17,284 nt of DNA from an uncultured Bacillota bacterium (GCA_946629205.1 CAMOXP010000011.1:1-17284); one strand, 5' to 3'; positions 8,135 through 15,523 are shown, numbered from the stretch's first letter. Notes: generated by a model from the sequence alone, not told the origin. Program-made: numbers and translations.

Positions 8135-9259
8135 TTAGTACAGATTCTGGAAGATCTCAGCGATTTCTTCTTCTGAAAGTTCAACATAGTTGTTGCCCAG
8201 CAGTCTCTGCTGATTGTCGATGGTTGACTTCGCGAAGGTCGCAACCTGATCTTCTGTCATGCCGTACTCTCTGAGCGGCTTCTTTTCGAGGATCTTGCCG
8301 AGGAATGCGTCCAGTTCATCGTATACAACTGCTTCGTCACAGCCAAGAACGTCGCAGAAGATTTTGTTAGCTTCCTGGATCTTGCCGACAGGCTGCTTTC
8401 TCATGTACATCTTGAATACTTCAGTGAAGCAGATGAAGTTCGCCTCGCCGTGAGGAATGTGGAACGCACCGCCGTGTGCATAGGACAGAGCGTGTACAGC
8501 TGCGCAGCCGGCGTTGCCGAATGCGATTCCTGCATAAGTTGCTGCCAGGCAGAAGTCCTTGAGCAGGTCAGCTCTGTTTTCCTTGGTGTTGCCGCCTCTT
8601 TCGACGATCTTCTTGTATCCGCCCATGATCATTGCGATCGCTTCCTTTGAAAGGATCTCTGTGAACGGAGAAGCCTTCGGTGACAGGAATGACTCAACAG
8701 CGTGGATCAGAGCGTCTACGGATGAAGTTGCGAATACCTTGTCAGGCAGACCCTGCAGGGATTCCGGGATCAGAACTGCTTCGTCAGCAAAAGTATCCGG
8801 CGTTGCAATACCCTTCTTCAGGTTGAGGGAAGGAATAGAAGCAACTGCTACGTTCGTAACTTCTGAACCTGTGCCGCAAGTTGTCGGAACAGCGATGAGC
8901 TTCTTGATCTTCTTGCAAGGATACTTGTCCGTGTACAGATCAGCTACTTTGTCAGGAATCTCGCAAGCGAGAACCTTGCAGCAGTCAACGATCGTACCGC
9001 CGCCGAAAGCGATGATTCTGTCATACTCATACTTGTCCATCTCAGCCTTCATGGCATCCATCATTTCATCTGTCGGTTCGCCCATTCCATACTTTTCCTG
9101 GAATACGACCGGCATGTCAATGCCAAGACCTTCAACATATGGCTTGTACATCCACTCGTTTGTTACGAGGATGTCGCCCTTTCCGAGCTTGAACTCGTCG
9201 TTGAAATCCTTGAATGTGTCAAAATAGTGGATTGTCGGGACTAATTTTAATGCCTGCAT
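8135..9259 (-). CDS. abfH: 4-hydroxybutyrate dehydrogenase (iron-containing alcohol dehydrogenase)
   Basis: NAD-dependent group III dehydrogenase that interconverts succinate semialdehyde and 4-hydroxybutyrate in GABA or succinate fermentation; cytoplasmic. The 374-residue protein shows the cofactor motif AFGGGTIVD (84-92), the PTTCGTGSEVTNVAVA signature (125-140) and metal ligands D182, H186, H256 and H270 in VDALIHAVES, AAVHALSYAHGG and HIPHGEAN. These segments, the FQEKYGMGEPTDEM block and the KPLREYGM block match my recollection of C. kluyveri 4HbD closely. The ATG has a strong AAGGAGG 9 nt upstream. It follows abfT by 56 bp as the last gene of its operon, before a hairpin terminator. Given abfT and abfD upstream, this substrate is much more likely than a general alcohol. 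Confidence 0.93.
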   Translation of the reverse strand: MQALKLVPTIHYFDTFKDFNDEFKLGKGDILVTNEWMYKPYVEGLGIDMPVVFQEKYGMGEPTDEMMDAMKAEMDKYEYDRIIAFGGGTIVDCCKVLACEIPDKVADLYTDKYPCKKIKKLIAVPTTCGTGSEVTNVAVASIPSLNLKKGIATPDTFADEAVLIPESLQGLPDKVFATSSVDALIHAVESFLSPKASPFTEILSKEAIAMIMGGYKKIVERGGNTKENRADLLKDFCLAATYAGIAFGNAGCAAVHALSYAHGGAFHIPHGEANFICFTEVFKMYMRKQPVGKIQEANKIFCDVLGCDEAVVYDELDAFLGKILEKKPLREYGMTEDQVATFAKSTIDNQQRLLGNNYVELSEEEIAEIFQNLY

Positions 9260-9315
9260 AGTGCATAACCTCCTTGAATTTGGTTTACAATAAATATATT
9301 CTTTATACTATCGTC

Positions 9316-10644
9316 TTATTCGTCATAGCTGTGGTGGAAGATCTCTTTCATCGCTTCCTTGAGCTCCGGTCTGAAGTCAGGATGCGCGATATCGATCAGT
9401 GCTTTTGCTCTTTCCTTGTTGCTCTTGCCCCAAAGGTCCGCAATACCATACTCTGTAACGACGAATTCGGTGTCGTTTCTGGAGTCTGTAACAACCTGCT
9501 TGTCAGCCAGATGCGGCGTGATCTTGGAGATCTTTGTACCGTCCTTCTTGACAGCCATGGACGGCATAGCGATGATACCCTTGCCCAGTCCGTCTCTTGC
9601 CATTGCAGCGCCGCGGATGAAGTCGACCTGACCGCCAACACCGGAGAACTGTACGTCGCCGCCCAGTGTGTCGGATGCTACCTGCCCGTAGAGGTCGCAG
9701 CCCAGAGCACCGTTGATGGCAATCATCTTGGAGCAGTTCATGATGATCGTCGGATCATTAACGTAGTCAACAGGCATGATCTTGACTGCATGGTTGTGAT
9801 CACAGAACTCATACAGTTCCTGAGTACCCATAACGAAGTTGGCGACCATGACATCCTTATCGAAGGACTTCATTGTGTTGTCGATGACGCCTTCGTAGTA
9901 GAGCTGCATAGCGCCGTCACCCAGCATCTCGGAGTGGAGACCCAGATGCTTCTTGTTCTTCAGCTGTGCGCAGACAGCGTCAGGAATGGAGCCGATACCC
10001 AGCTGCAGTGTTGCGCCGTCATCGATCAGGCTTGCGCAGTACTTACCGATTTCTTCTTCGACCGGTCCGATCTTGGAAGCCGGGATCGTTGGGAGATATT
10101 CATCATACTCTACGATCGCGTCAGCATACTCCATAAGCGGGAATACAACATCTCCATAGGAGAACGGAACGTGTTCGTTGACCTGTGCGATAACGGTCTT
10201 AGCGGATTTGATTGCCTGTACTGTGTAGTCACCGGATACACCAGTTGAAACATAACCGAGTTTGTCAGGCTTGGAAACCTGAATGAGAACGACGTCGACG
10301 ACGACTCTCCCCTGTCTCATAAGCTCAGGCAGTTCATGGAAGAAGAATGTTGTGTAATCGCCCCAATCGTTGCAGGCTTTTCTCGTCTGTCCGGAAATGA
10401 ACCACATATTCGGATGGAAGTTTTCTTTATACTCTTCCTTGCAGTATTCTCCGGGACCAAGTGAGAACATGTGAGAAATCTCAACGTTCTTGTAGTTTTT
10501 CGCATTTCTGACCATGGCTCTGACCAGCTCAGCCGGTTCGCCAACGTCATGCTGGAAAACTACTTTGTCATTTGACTTGATGAGCTGTACAGCTTCATCA
10601 GAAGTCATTTTCTTTGCATCATAAAGTTCTTTCCAGTTCTTCAT
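9316..10644 (-). CDS. abfT: 4-hydroxybutyrate CoA-transferase
   Basis: Family I CoA-transferase that moves CoA from acetyl-CoA (or butyryl-CoA) to 4-hydroxybutyrate. The 442 residues align along their length with the AbfT/Cat2 type. The catalytic glutamate is E239 in LHSEMLGDGAM, matching E238 of the C. aminobutyricum enzyme as I recall it. Other conserved pieces are QLGIGSIPDAV (214-224), GGDVQFSGVGGQVDF and TEYGIADLWGK. The ATG has GGAGG 9 nt upstream, within the end of the preceding small gene, which it overlaps by 26 bp. It sits between the 95-residue cysteine protein and abfH. An acetate or succinate CoA-transferase would also show this fold, but abfD and abfH on either side fix the assignment. 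Confidence 0.94.
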   Translation of the reverse strand: MKNWKELYDAKKMTSDEAVQLIKSNDKVVFQHDVGEPAELVRAMVRNAKNYKNVEISHMFSLGPGEYCKEEYKENFHPNMWFISGQTRKACNDWGDYTTFFFHELPELMRQGRVVVDVVLIQVSKPDKLGYVSTGVSGDYTVQAIKSAKTVIAQVNEHVPFSYGDVVFPLMEYADAIVEYDEYLPTIPASKIGPVEEEIGKYCASLIDDGATLQLGIGSIPDAVCAQLKNKKHLGLHSEMLGDGAMQLYYEGVIDNTMKSFDKDVMVANFVMGTQELYEFCDHNHAVKIMPVDYVNDPTIIMNCSKMIAINGALGCDLYGQVASDTLGGDVQFSGVGGQVDFIRGAAMARDGLGKGIIAMPSMAVKKDGTKISKITPHLADKQVVTDSRNDTEFVVTEYGIADLWGKSNKERAKALIDIAHPDFRPELKEAMKEIFHHSYDE

Positions 10645-10906
10645 TAACTTTTTCCTCCAGTAATTGTTCTATTTTTGATACGTGATCCTCTGACCACATT
10701 TTTAAAACATCACCGTTGACAGTGTATTGATCGATGATCGGACAGCACGCCGTGCAGCCGCCAATCACCAGAAGATGGTCGTATGCAGTCCCCTCTTCGA
10801 CATGCTCAAATTGTATTTCCGGAAGATCCGATTGTATCTTTCTGAAAGCGTCTCCCCTTTGGTAATGGGGATTGCAGCCGCCGCAGAACTTGACTCCGCA
10901 CTTCAT
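10619..10906 (-). CDS. Small double-CxxC protein of unknown function in the 4-hydroxybutyrate operon
   Basis: A 95-residue protein with cysteines at 3, 8, 11, 51, 54 and 55. An N-terminal CGGCNPHYQRG motif (8-18) carries one CxxC, and the central LLVIGGCTACC (45-55) carries a second after a predicted beta strand. The C-terminal third is an acidic helix. The pattern suggests a metal or Fe-S site or a redox dithiol pair, perhaps thioredoxin-like; I cannot name a family with confidence. The ATG at 10906 has no well-placed Shine-Dalgarno sequence: AAGGA lies about 16 nt upstream, and a small GTTAA/TTAAC inverted repeat occupies the space between. It overlaps abfT by 26 bp and follows abfD by about 100 bp, which ties it to the pathway, possibly as an electron carrier or maturation helper (speculative). 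Confidence 0.75.
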   Translation of the reverse strand: MKCGVKFCGGCNPHYQRGDAFRKIQSDLPEIQFEHVEEGTAYDHLLVIGGCTACCPIIDQYTVNGDVLKMWSEDHVSKIEQLLEEKVNEELERTL

Positions 10907-10937
10907 GTTAAATTCTTAACTTTCCTTCTTAAAATCC

Positions 10938-10966
10938 GAGGCCGCCCGGGACTGCCAAGCGGCCTC
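10938..10966 (-). other. GC-rich hairpin between abfD and the double-CxxC gene
   Basis: A perfect 8-bp stem, GAGGCCGC (10938-10945) with GCGGCCTC (10959-10966), closes a 13-nt loop. On the minus strand the sequence after it is GGATTTTAAG, a weak T-tract. It could be an attenuator, or a 3'-end or RNA-processing stabiliser that lowers expression of the distal genes relative to abfD. It is not convincing as a full terminator, because the next gene has no visible promoter of its own. Confidence 0.6.
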
Positions 10967-11004
10967 TTGTTTACACTGTCTATTCTGTTATCTCAGGTAG
11001 AGGA

Positions 11005-12480
11005 TTATTCCTTAATGCCTGCGATAGCCTTTGCCAGAGCCTTCTTGCCTTCGATGTTGCCCTGTCTCTGGATCATGATTCTCTGAGCCTGCGGGGAACC
11101 AGCACCGTGCATGGACTCTGTTCTGTATCCAACAGCAGCTGCGCCGAGGCACAGGTTTTCGATCAGTCTCAGAACTCTCATACGCTGTTCTGTTGTGCAG
11201 GATGGAGCTGCAGCATAGAACTTGTTGCAGATCTCGCCGATCGTCTCGCCGTTTCTTCCTACCGGAAGATCGGAATCGAAGTCTTTCTGAGCCGGCATGG
11301 TTACCATCAGTCCGCCTGCGATATCTTCTGCCAGTCTTACGATCTCGTACGGGAATCTTGTAATGTTCTGCTTACATACGTTTGCCAGCAGCAGGTCGAT
11401 CTGGTAGTTGCCGGCCTCTGTCGGATAACCTTCTGTGGAGCAAGCGATACCGCAGCAGTACAGTGTCTCGTTCAGGTGTGTCATCTCGATCAGCTTGTCC
11501 TTGATGTGGGAAGCTTTCTGAGCGCCATTGTACTCTGCAGCCAGAGCAGCAGCACCGATCAGAACGTCGCCAACACCGACTTTGCAGCCGCCGTAGGACT
11601 GTCTGTGATATCCTGCGAATCTTTCAACGACCATGCCTGCGAATTCATATTCTCCAGCGAGGAATACATACTCGTTCGGAATGAATACATCGTCGAATAC
11701 TACGAGAGCTTCCTGTCCGCCGAACTGAGCGTTACCCAGGTCGATGTCAGCGCCTTCTTCGAGCTTTCTTGTGTCGCAGGACTGTCTGCCGTAGATCATG
11801 TACATACCATCAGCATCGGATGGGCAAGCGAATGCTACAGCGTAGTCAGCATCTTCTTCTCTCATTGCCTGTGTCGGCATTACGATGTGCCAGTGTGAGT
11901 TGATGGAACCGGTCTGGTGGCACTTAGCGCCGCATACTACGATACCGTCATCTCTTCTCTCTTTGATTCTTACGAACAGGTCCTTATCTCTCTGAGCGTG
12001 CGGAGCAAGTCCTCTGTCGCCCTTCGGGTCTGTCATAGCGCCGTCGACTACCAGGTCTTTTTCCTGGACCATCTTCAGGAAGTTTGTGAAGTTTTCATGG
12101 TACTTTGTGCCATACTTCTTATCGATTTCATAAGTGGATGAGAACATAGCGTTGAAAGCATCCATACCTACGCATCTCTGGAAGCAGGAACCTGTCTTCT
12201 GTCCGCACAGTCTCTGCATCTTGACTTTGTTCTTCAGATCTTCTGTGCTCTGGTGAAGATGCGCGAATCTGTTGACTGTTTCGCCTGTCAGGTTTGACTT
12301 CGCTGTCATCAGGTCTCTGTACTCCGGATCCTGAGCCAGATCATAAGTGACCTTTACGCAGTTGATGGACGGTCTGATGATTGGGTGATCTACCCAGTTG
12401 TCAACCTTTTCACCGAACATGTAAACTCTTGTGTTCAGTTTTCTTAAGCTTTCGATGTACTGTTCGCCTGTCATTAACAT
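11005..12480 (-). CDS. abfD: 4-hydroxybutyryl-CoA dehydratase / vinylacetyl-CoA isomerase
   Basis: FAD and [4Fe-4S] enzyme that dehydrates 4-hydroxybutyryl-CoA by a ketyl-radical mechanism and isomerises vinylacetyl-CoA to crotonyl-CoA; oxygen-sensitive and a homotetramer in C. aminobutyricum. The 491-residue protein places the known cluster ligands at C99 and C103 (GSCFQRC), H292 (GYHRQSYG) and C299 (GGCK), the numbering I recall for the characterised enzyme. This supports the ATG at 12480, which has AAGGAGAG about 7-9 nt upstream. Other landmarks are AMTDPKGDRG (148-157), YGRQSCDTRK (230-239) and the C-terminal YRTESMHGAGSPQAQRIM. Arginine is encoded mostly by AGA, unlike the mixed codons of trmK and dnaG, which fits high expression. 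It lies second in the operon, after the Nfu-like gene. Confidence 0.97.
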   Translation of the reverse strand: MLMTGEQYIESLRKLNTRVYMFGEKVDNWVDHPIIRPSINCVKVTYDLAQDPEYRDLMTAKSNLTGETVNRFAHLHQSTEDLKNKVKMQRLCGQKTGSCFQRCVGMDAFNAMFSSTYEIDKKYGTKYHENFTNFLKMVQEKDLVVDGAMTDPKGDRGLAPHAQRDKDLFVRIKERRDDGIVVCGAKCHQTGSINSHWHIVMPTQAMREEDADYAVAFACPSDADGMYMIYGRQSCDTRKLEEGADIDLGNAQFGGQEALVVFDDVFIPNEYVFLAGEYEFAGMVVERFAGYHRQSYGGCKVGVGDVLIGAAALAAEYNGAQKASHIKDKLIEMTHLNETLYCCGIACSTEGYPTEAGNYQIDLLLANVCKQNITRFPYEIVRLAEDIAGGLMVTMPAQKDFDSDLPVGRNGETIGEICNKFYAAAPSCTTEQRMRVLRLIENLCLGAAAVGYRTESMHGAGSPQAQRIMIQRQGNIEGKKALAKAIAGIKE

Positions 12481-12555
12481 AATAAAACTCTCCTTCTTAT
12501 TGCTTTACTCTCCGCCGGCAGAATTGCAGGCAGATATTATGAACAAATATAGCGT

Positions 12556-12561
12556 ATTATA
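12556..12561 (-). promoter_or_regulatory. Possible internal -10 element upstream of abfD
   Basis: A perfect TATAAT on the minus strand lies about 76 bp before the abfD start and just past a small hairpin with a T-run. No good -35 element sits at 16-18 bp; TTGCGC is 13 bp away. It could give abfD extra transcripts independent of the nfu promoter, but AT-rich spacer sequence often contains such a hexamer. Confidence 0.35.
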
Positions 12562-12563
12562 TT

Positions 12564-12588
12564 AAAAAGGCAGCGCAAAAATACTGCC
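12564..12588 (-). terminator. Weak terminator or attenuator after the Nfu-like gene
   Basis: On the minus strand GGCAG (12584-12588) pairs with CTGCC (12569-12573) around a 10-nt loop and is followed by TTTTT. The stem is only 5 bp, so termination is probably partial, letting some transcripts continue into abfD. It starts only a few bases past the stop codon at 12592. Confidence 0.45.
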
Positions 12589-12591
12589 AGA

Positions 12592-12879
12592 TTAATCGTC
12601 TTTCACTTCTCCTCTCAGAATCTTTCTTGCCATTTCGAGAAGATCCTCGCTCACCGAGGTATCCAGGACAACGTCCTTCACTTCAGGACACCCTCCCATT
12701 ACAAAATCTTTTACAACGCTTTCAAGAGTTTCCTGAGCAGATGGACACTGGGCGCACGCTCCGGTCAGTCTGACATATGCGACGCCGTCTTCATATTTGG
12801 AAAGACTGGATCCCCCAAAATGTTCCTGTAAAACAGGATCGACCTGTTCTCTTAAAATTGCTCTGATTTTTTCTTCCAA
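12592..12879 (-). CDS. NifU C-terminal-domain (Nfu-type) Fe-S cluster protein
   Basis: A 95-residue stand-alone Nfu domain, which carries or transfers a [4Fe-4S] cluster to apo-enzymes. The CAQCPSA motif at 42-48 supplies the two cluster cysteines (C42, C45), flanked by GVAYVRLTGAC before and QETLESVV after, as in NifU C-terminal domains. A third cysteine (C64) is extra. The start is TTG at 12879, supported by AGGAG 6 nt upstream; no ATG alternative sits at a reasonable place. It is the first gene after a strong promoter and directly precedes abfD, whose product needs a [4Fe-4S] cluster, so a dedicated maturation role is plausible but inferred. A general housekeeping Nfu role is the alternative. 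Confidence 0.88.
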   Translation of the reverse strand: MEEKIRAILREQVDPVLQEHFGGSSLSKYEDGVAYVRLTGACAQCPSAQETLESVVKDFVMGGCPEVKDVVLDTSVSEDLLEMARKILRGEVKDD

Positions 12880-12913
12880 TTCGTTCTCCTGAACACTGCA
12901 GATTTATGCTTAT

Positions 12914-12942
12914 ATTATATGTGTGAATCCCTGTAATTTCAA
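12914..12942 (-). promoter_or_regulatory. Sigma-A promoter of the nfu-abf operon
   Basis: On the minus strand a TTGAAA -35 element (12937-12942), a 17-bp spacer and a consensus TATAAT -10 element (12914-12919) form the best promoter in the window. Transcription would start near 12907, leaving a short leader of about 28 nt before the TTG start of the Nfu-like gene. Confidence 0.8.
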
Positions 12943-12961
12943 GCAATAATACTAGCAATAA
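12943..12961 (-). promoter_or_regulatory. GCAATAA direct repeats abutting the -35 element
   Basis: Two GCAATAA heptamers (plus-strand reading) lie at 12943-12949 and 12955-12961, 12 bp apart start to start and immediately upstream of the -35 hexamer of the nfu-abf promoter. This position suits an activator site or an AT-rich UP element. No specific regulator is recognised. Confidence 0.4.
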
Positions 12962-13028
12962 CACTATGGTGCGCAAGAATATAATGCAAAAAAGCAACAA
13001 AACACATTGAAATCATAAAAACAGTCTG

Positions 13029-14519
13029 TCAGCGGCGTGTCAAAGTCCTTTCTACGGCTTCATGCCAGCCATTCAGCAGCCTTTTTCGAACCTCATCCTG
13101 CATGCTGTTTTTGAACACTTTGTCGACCTGCCAGTTGCTCACGATATCTTCTTCAGACTGCCAGTATCCTGTAGCCAGTCCTGCCAGATATGCGGCGCCC
13201 AGTGATGTGGTTTCGATGCAGACAGGCCTGTAGACATCACACCCGAGAATATCTGCCTGGAACTGCAGCAAAAAATCATTCGCAGATGCCCCTCCGTCGA
13301 CCTTGAGCGCGTTCAGTTCCTGTCCAAGATCCTCTGACATGGCGTTCAGCAAATCACAGGTCTGATATGCCATTGACTCCAATGCCGCACGAACGATATG
13401 GTTTTTGTTAACGCCTCTTGTGAGTCCGACGATAGTGCCTCTGGCGTAAGGATCCCAATACGGAGCTCCCAGCCCGGTGAAAGCGGGAACGATATAGGCT
13501 CCCGCCGTATCTTCGACCTTGCGCGCCATTTCTTCTGTCTGCTGCGCGCTCTCGATAATGCCAAGCTCATCTCTCAGCCACTGGATCAGAGCTCCGGAAA
13601 TAAATACAGATCCTTCCAAAGCATATTCCACTTTGTCATCGATTCCCCAGGCGATAGTCGTCAGCAGCCCATGGGCTGAATTCACAGGCATATCGCCTGT
13701 ATTGATCAGCACGAATCCGCCCGTACCGAACGTGTTTTTGGCTTCCCCTGCATGGAAGCAGGTCTGTCCGAACAATGCAGCCTGCTGGTCGCCTGCGGCT
13801 CCGCTGATTCTGATCGCTTCTCCGAAAAGTCCCTTCTCTGTCTCTCCGTAGATGCAGCTGGATGGTTTTGGCTCCGGAAGCATGCTCTTTGGAATGTCCA
13901 GTTTTTCAAGAATAAACTCATCCCAGCACAGTTCATGAATGTTAAAAAGCATTGTCCGGGAGGCATTGGAATAATCCGTTACATGCACACGTCCGCCGGT
14001 CAGATTCCAGATGAGCCATGTTTCGATGGTTCCAAAGAGCAATTCGCCCTTTTCTGCCCGTTCTCTCGCACCTTCAACATTCTGCAGGATCCATCTGAGC
14101 TTCGTGCCGCTGAAATACGGATCTATGAGGAGCCCTGTGTGCTGCTTGAACATAACGCTCAGTCCGTCTTTTTTCAGTTGCTTGCAGTAATCGGCTGTTC
14201 TTCTGCACTGCCATACGATCGCATTGTAAACCGGTTCCCCTGTTTCTTTATCCCAGACTACCGTGGTTTCTCTCTGATTCGTAATGCCGATGCCGTCAAT
14301 ATCTCCTGCAGTAAGACCTGCCTTGGACAGTGCTCCCCGCGCGACCGCAAGCTGTGTTTCCCATATTTCCAAAGGATCGTGTTCGACCCATCCTGCCTCC
14401 GGAAAGTACTGTGTGAACTCCTTTTGTGCTACGCTGATCTGATCACCTTTCTTATTGTAAATGATGCATCTCGAACTTGTTGTGCCCTGATCCAGGGCCA
14501 TGATATACTTCTCAGACAT
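13029..14519 (-). CDS. glpK: Glycerol kinase
   Basis: Phosphorylates glycerol to sn-glycerol 3-phosphate with ATP; FGGY sugar-kinase family, cytoplasmic. The 496-residue protein has the N-terminal phosphate loop [10 protein letters not shown] (9-18), [14 protein letters not shown] (81-94), the catalytic aspartate D244 in [14 protein letters not shown], an adenine-site [12 protein letters not shown] (264-275) and the C-terminal [17 protein letters not shown]. The ATG at 14519 is preferred because GGAG then sits about 7 nt upstream; the ATG two codons earlier leaves almost no spacing. The loop [12 protein letters not shown] lacks the YHFFG-type histidine that HPr phosphorylates in enterococcal and Bacillus GlpK, so that PTS control appears absent. 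No glpF or glpD is in the window. It follows the hydroxyacid dehydrogenase by 41 bp, probably as an operon. Confidence 0.95.
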   Translation of the reverse strand: MSEKYIMALDQGTTSSRCIIYNKKGDQISVAQKEFTQYFPEAGWVEHDPLEIWETQLAVARGALSKAGLTAGDIDGIGITNQRETTVVWDKETGEPVYNAIVWQCRRTADYCKQLKKDGLSVMFKQHTGLLIDPYFSGTKLRWILQNVEGARERAEKGELLFGTIETWLIWNLTGGRVHVTDYSNASRTMLFNIHELCWDEFILEKLDIPKSMLPEPKPSSCIYGETEKGLFGEAIRISGAAGDQQAALFGQTCFHAGEAKNTFGTGGFVLINTGDMPVNSAHGLLTTIAWGIDDKVEYALEGSVFISGALIQWLRDELGIIESAQQTEEMARKVEDTAGAYIVPAFTGLGAPYWDPYARGTIVGLTRGVNKNHIVRAALESMAYQTCDLLNAMSEDLGQELNALKVDGGASANDFLLQFQADILGCDVYRPVCIETTSLGAAYLAGLATGYWQSEEDIVSNWQVDKVFKNSMQDEVRKRLLNGWHEAVERTLTRR

Positions 14520-14560
14520 TCCCATTCTCCAATCTGTACTTTACGATACAACGCATTATC

Positions 14561-15430
14561 TCAGTCGATCCGGTTCTGCCGGCCGCCTTCCTGATAGGAC
14601 TTCAGATTCTCAGCCAGCAGTTCTATGATTTTAGCCCGCGTCTCCCTCGGCGTAAATGCGATGTGCGGTGTGATCACGCAGTTATCCAGTCCCAGTAACG
14701 GGCAGGATTCATCCGGAGGCTCTTTTGCAAGCACATCTAGCCCTGCGCCTGCCAGTTTGCCGCTTTTCAGGGCATCTGCCAGAGCTTTTTCGTCAACAAG
14801 CCCACCCCGCGCTGTATTGATCAGAATCGCACCGTCTTTCATCCTGCTGATGAATCCTTCGTTGACCATTCCTCTGTTTTCTTCCGTAAGAGGACAGTTC
14901 AGAGATACAACATCTGCTTTTACGGTACGCTCAGGATCCCTGCTGTACGGGATGACCTCCATCCCGAGTGCCTTTGCGATTTCTCCAATGCGTTTACCGA
15001 TGTTGCCGTATCCTATGATACCCATACTCTTCCCGTTGAGCAGCGTCAGAGGCGTGGTCTCCACATCATCATAAGTTCCGGGATGATTGGTCAGCTGCAA
15101 AAGCAGCGCAATGGCATGCTGTGCTACTGCATCAGTGGAATATGCAGGAATATTTGTGACTGCAACACCCTTTTCTGACGCAGCCTGCAGATCGATATGG
15201 TTGAAACCTGTCGCCGCGATGCCGATGTACTTCAGCTGCGGATTCTGTTCCATGACTTTACGGTCGATCGGAAAGGAATCAATAAACACTGCCTCTGCAC
15301 CTGCAAGTCTTGCTTTTGCTTCTTCTGCTGTTGACGTGAGATAGTGCGCAAAATCACAAAGCGCTTCTACAGGTCCCCAGGACAGATCGCCCCGGTTGAT
15401 ATCGATACAATCCAGAAATACTGCTTTCAT
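14561..15430 (-). CDS. D-2-hydroxyacid dehydrogenase, glycerate-dehydrogenase-like, compact form
   Basis: NAD(P)-dependent reductase or dehydrogenase of the D-isomer 2-hydroxyacid family; substrate probably a small 2-oxoacid such as hydroxypyruvate or glyoxylate (inferred). The 289-residue protein shows the nucleotide loop GIIGYGNIG (137-145), catalytic R208 in NTARGGLVDE, E237 in DVLAKEPP and H256 in TPHIAFTPRETR. At 289 residues it is some 25-35 shorter than usual: both the stretch before GKSMGIIGYG and the segment between PYSRDPERTV and ADVVSLNCPLT look trimmed. All catalytic residues remain, so it should be active. The ATG at 15430 has GGAGG 8 nt upstream; a TTG codon just before it is ignored. 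It probably leads a two-gene operon with glpK. Confidence 0.88.
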   Translation of the reverse strand: MKAVFLDCIDINRGDLSWGPVEALCDFAHYLTSTAEEAKARLAGAEAVFIDSFPIDRKVMEQNPQLKYIGIAATGFNHIDLQAASEKGVAVTNIPAYSTDAVAQHAIALLLQLTNHPGTYDDVETTPLTLLNGKSMGIIGYGNIGKRIGEIAKALGMEVIPYSRDPERTVKADVVSLNCPLTEENRGMVNEGFISRMKDGAILINTARGGLVDEKALADALKSGKLAGAGLDVLAKEPPDESCPLLGLDNCVITPHIAFTPRETRAKIIELLAENLKSYQEGGRQNRID

Positions 15431-15480
15431 CAAAACTGCCTCCTCGTCGTCCGGCGCATGCCGGTCTTTTGATTCAGTTT

Positions 15481-15490
15481 AACATATGTT
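15481..15490. promoter_or_regulatory. Perfect 10-bp palindrome in a divergent intergenic region
   Basis: AACATATGTT is a perfect inverted repeat lying 51 bp before the hydroxyacid dehydrogenase start and about 25 bp upstream of the plus-strand promoter of the small membrane peptide. It could be an operator for one or both directions. The minus-strand promoter is not clear: GTGAAT, 17 bp, TAAACT is the best I see, and it would overlap this palindrome. Confidence 0.35.
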
Positions 15491-15514
15491 GCAATAGAAT
15501 TCACAGGTTTCTTA

Positions 15515-15523
15515 TGCTATACT
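15515..15523 (+). promoter_or_regulatory. Extended -10 promoter for the small membrane peptide
   Basis: TGCTATACT carries the TGn extended -10 followed by TATACT, which matches 5 of 6 consensus positions. The -35 position (TAGAAT at 17 bp spacing) is poor, as is common with extended -10 promoters. Transcription would begin near 15530 and give a leader of about 84 nt before the ATG at 15614. Confidence 0.55.

Noticed and set aside
9274..10248. A 324-codon plus-strand frame opposite abfT
   Set aside because: Antisense to a clear CoA-transferase, with no recognisable domains. The length comes from the codon bias of abfT.
13940..13960. The FNIH histidine in GlpK taken as the HPr phosphorylation site
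   Set aside because: That histidine belongs to a segment (LFNIH) also found in E. coli GlpK, which HPr does not phosphorylate. The enterococcal site lies further on, in the YHFFG loop, which this protein lacks.
13752..14594. A 280-codon plus-strand frame opposite glpK
   Set aside because: Shadow of glycerol kinase; no start signal and no family resemblance.
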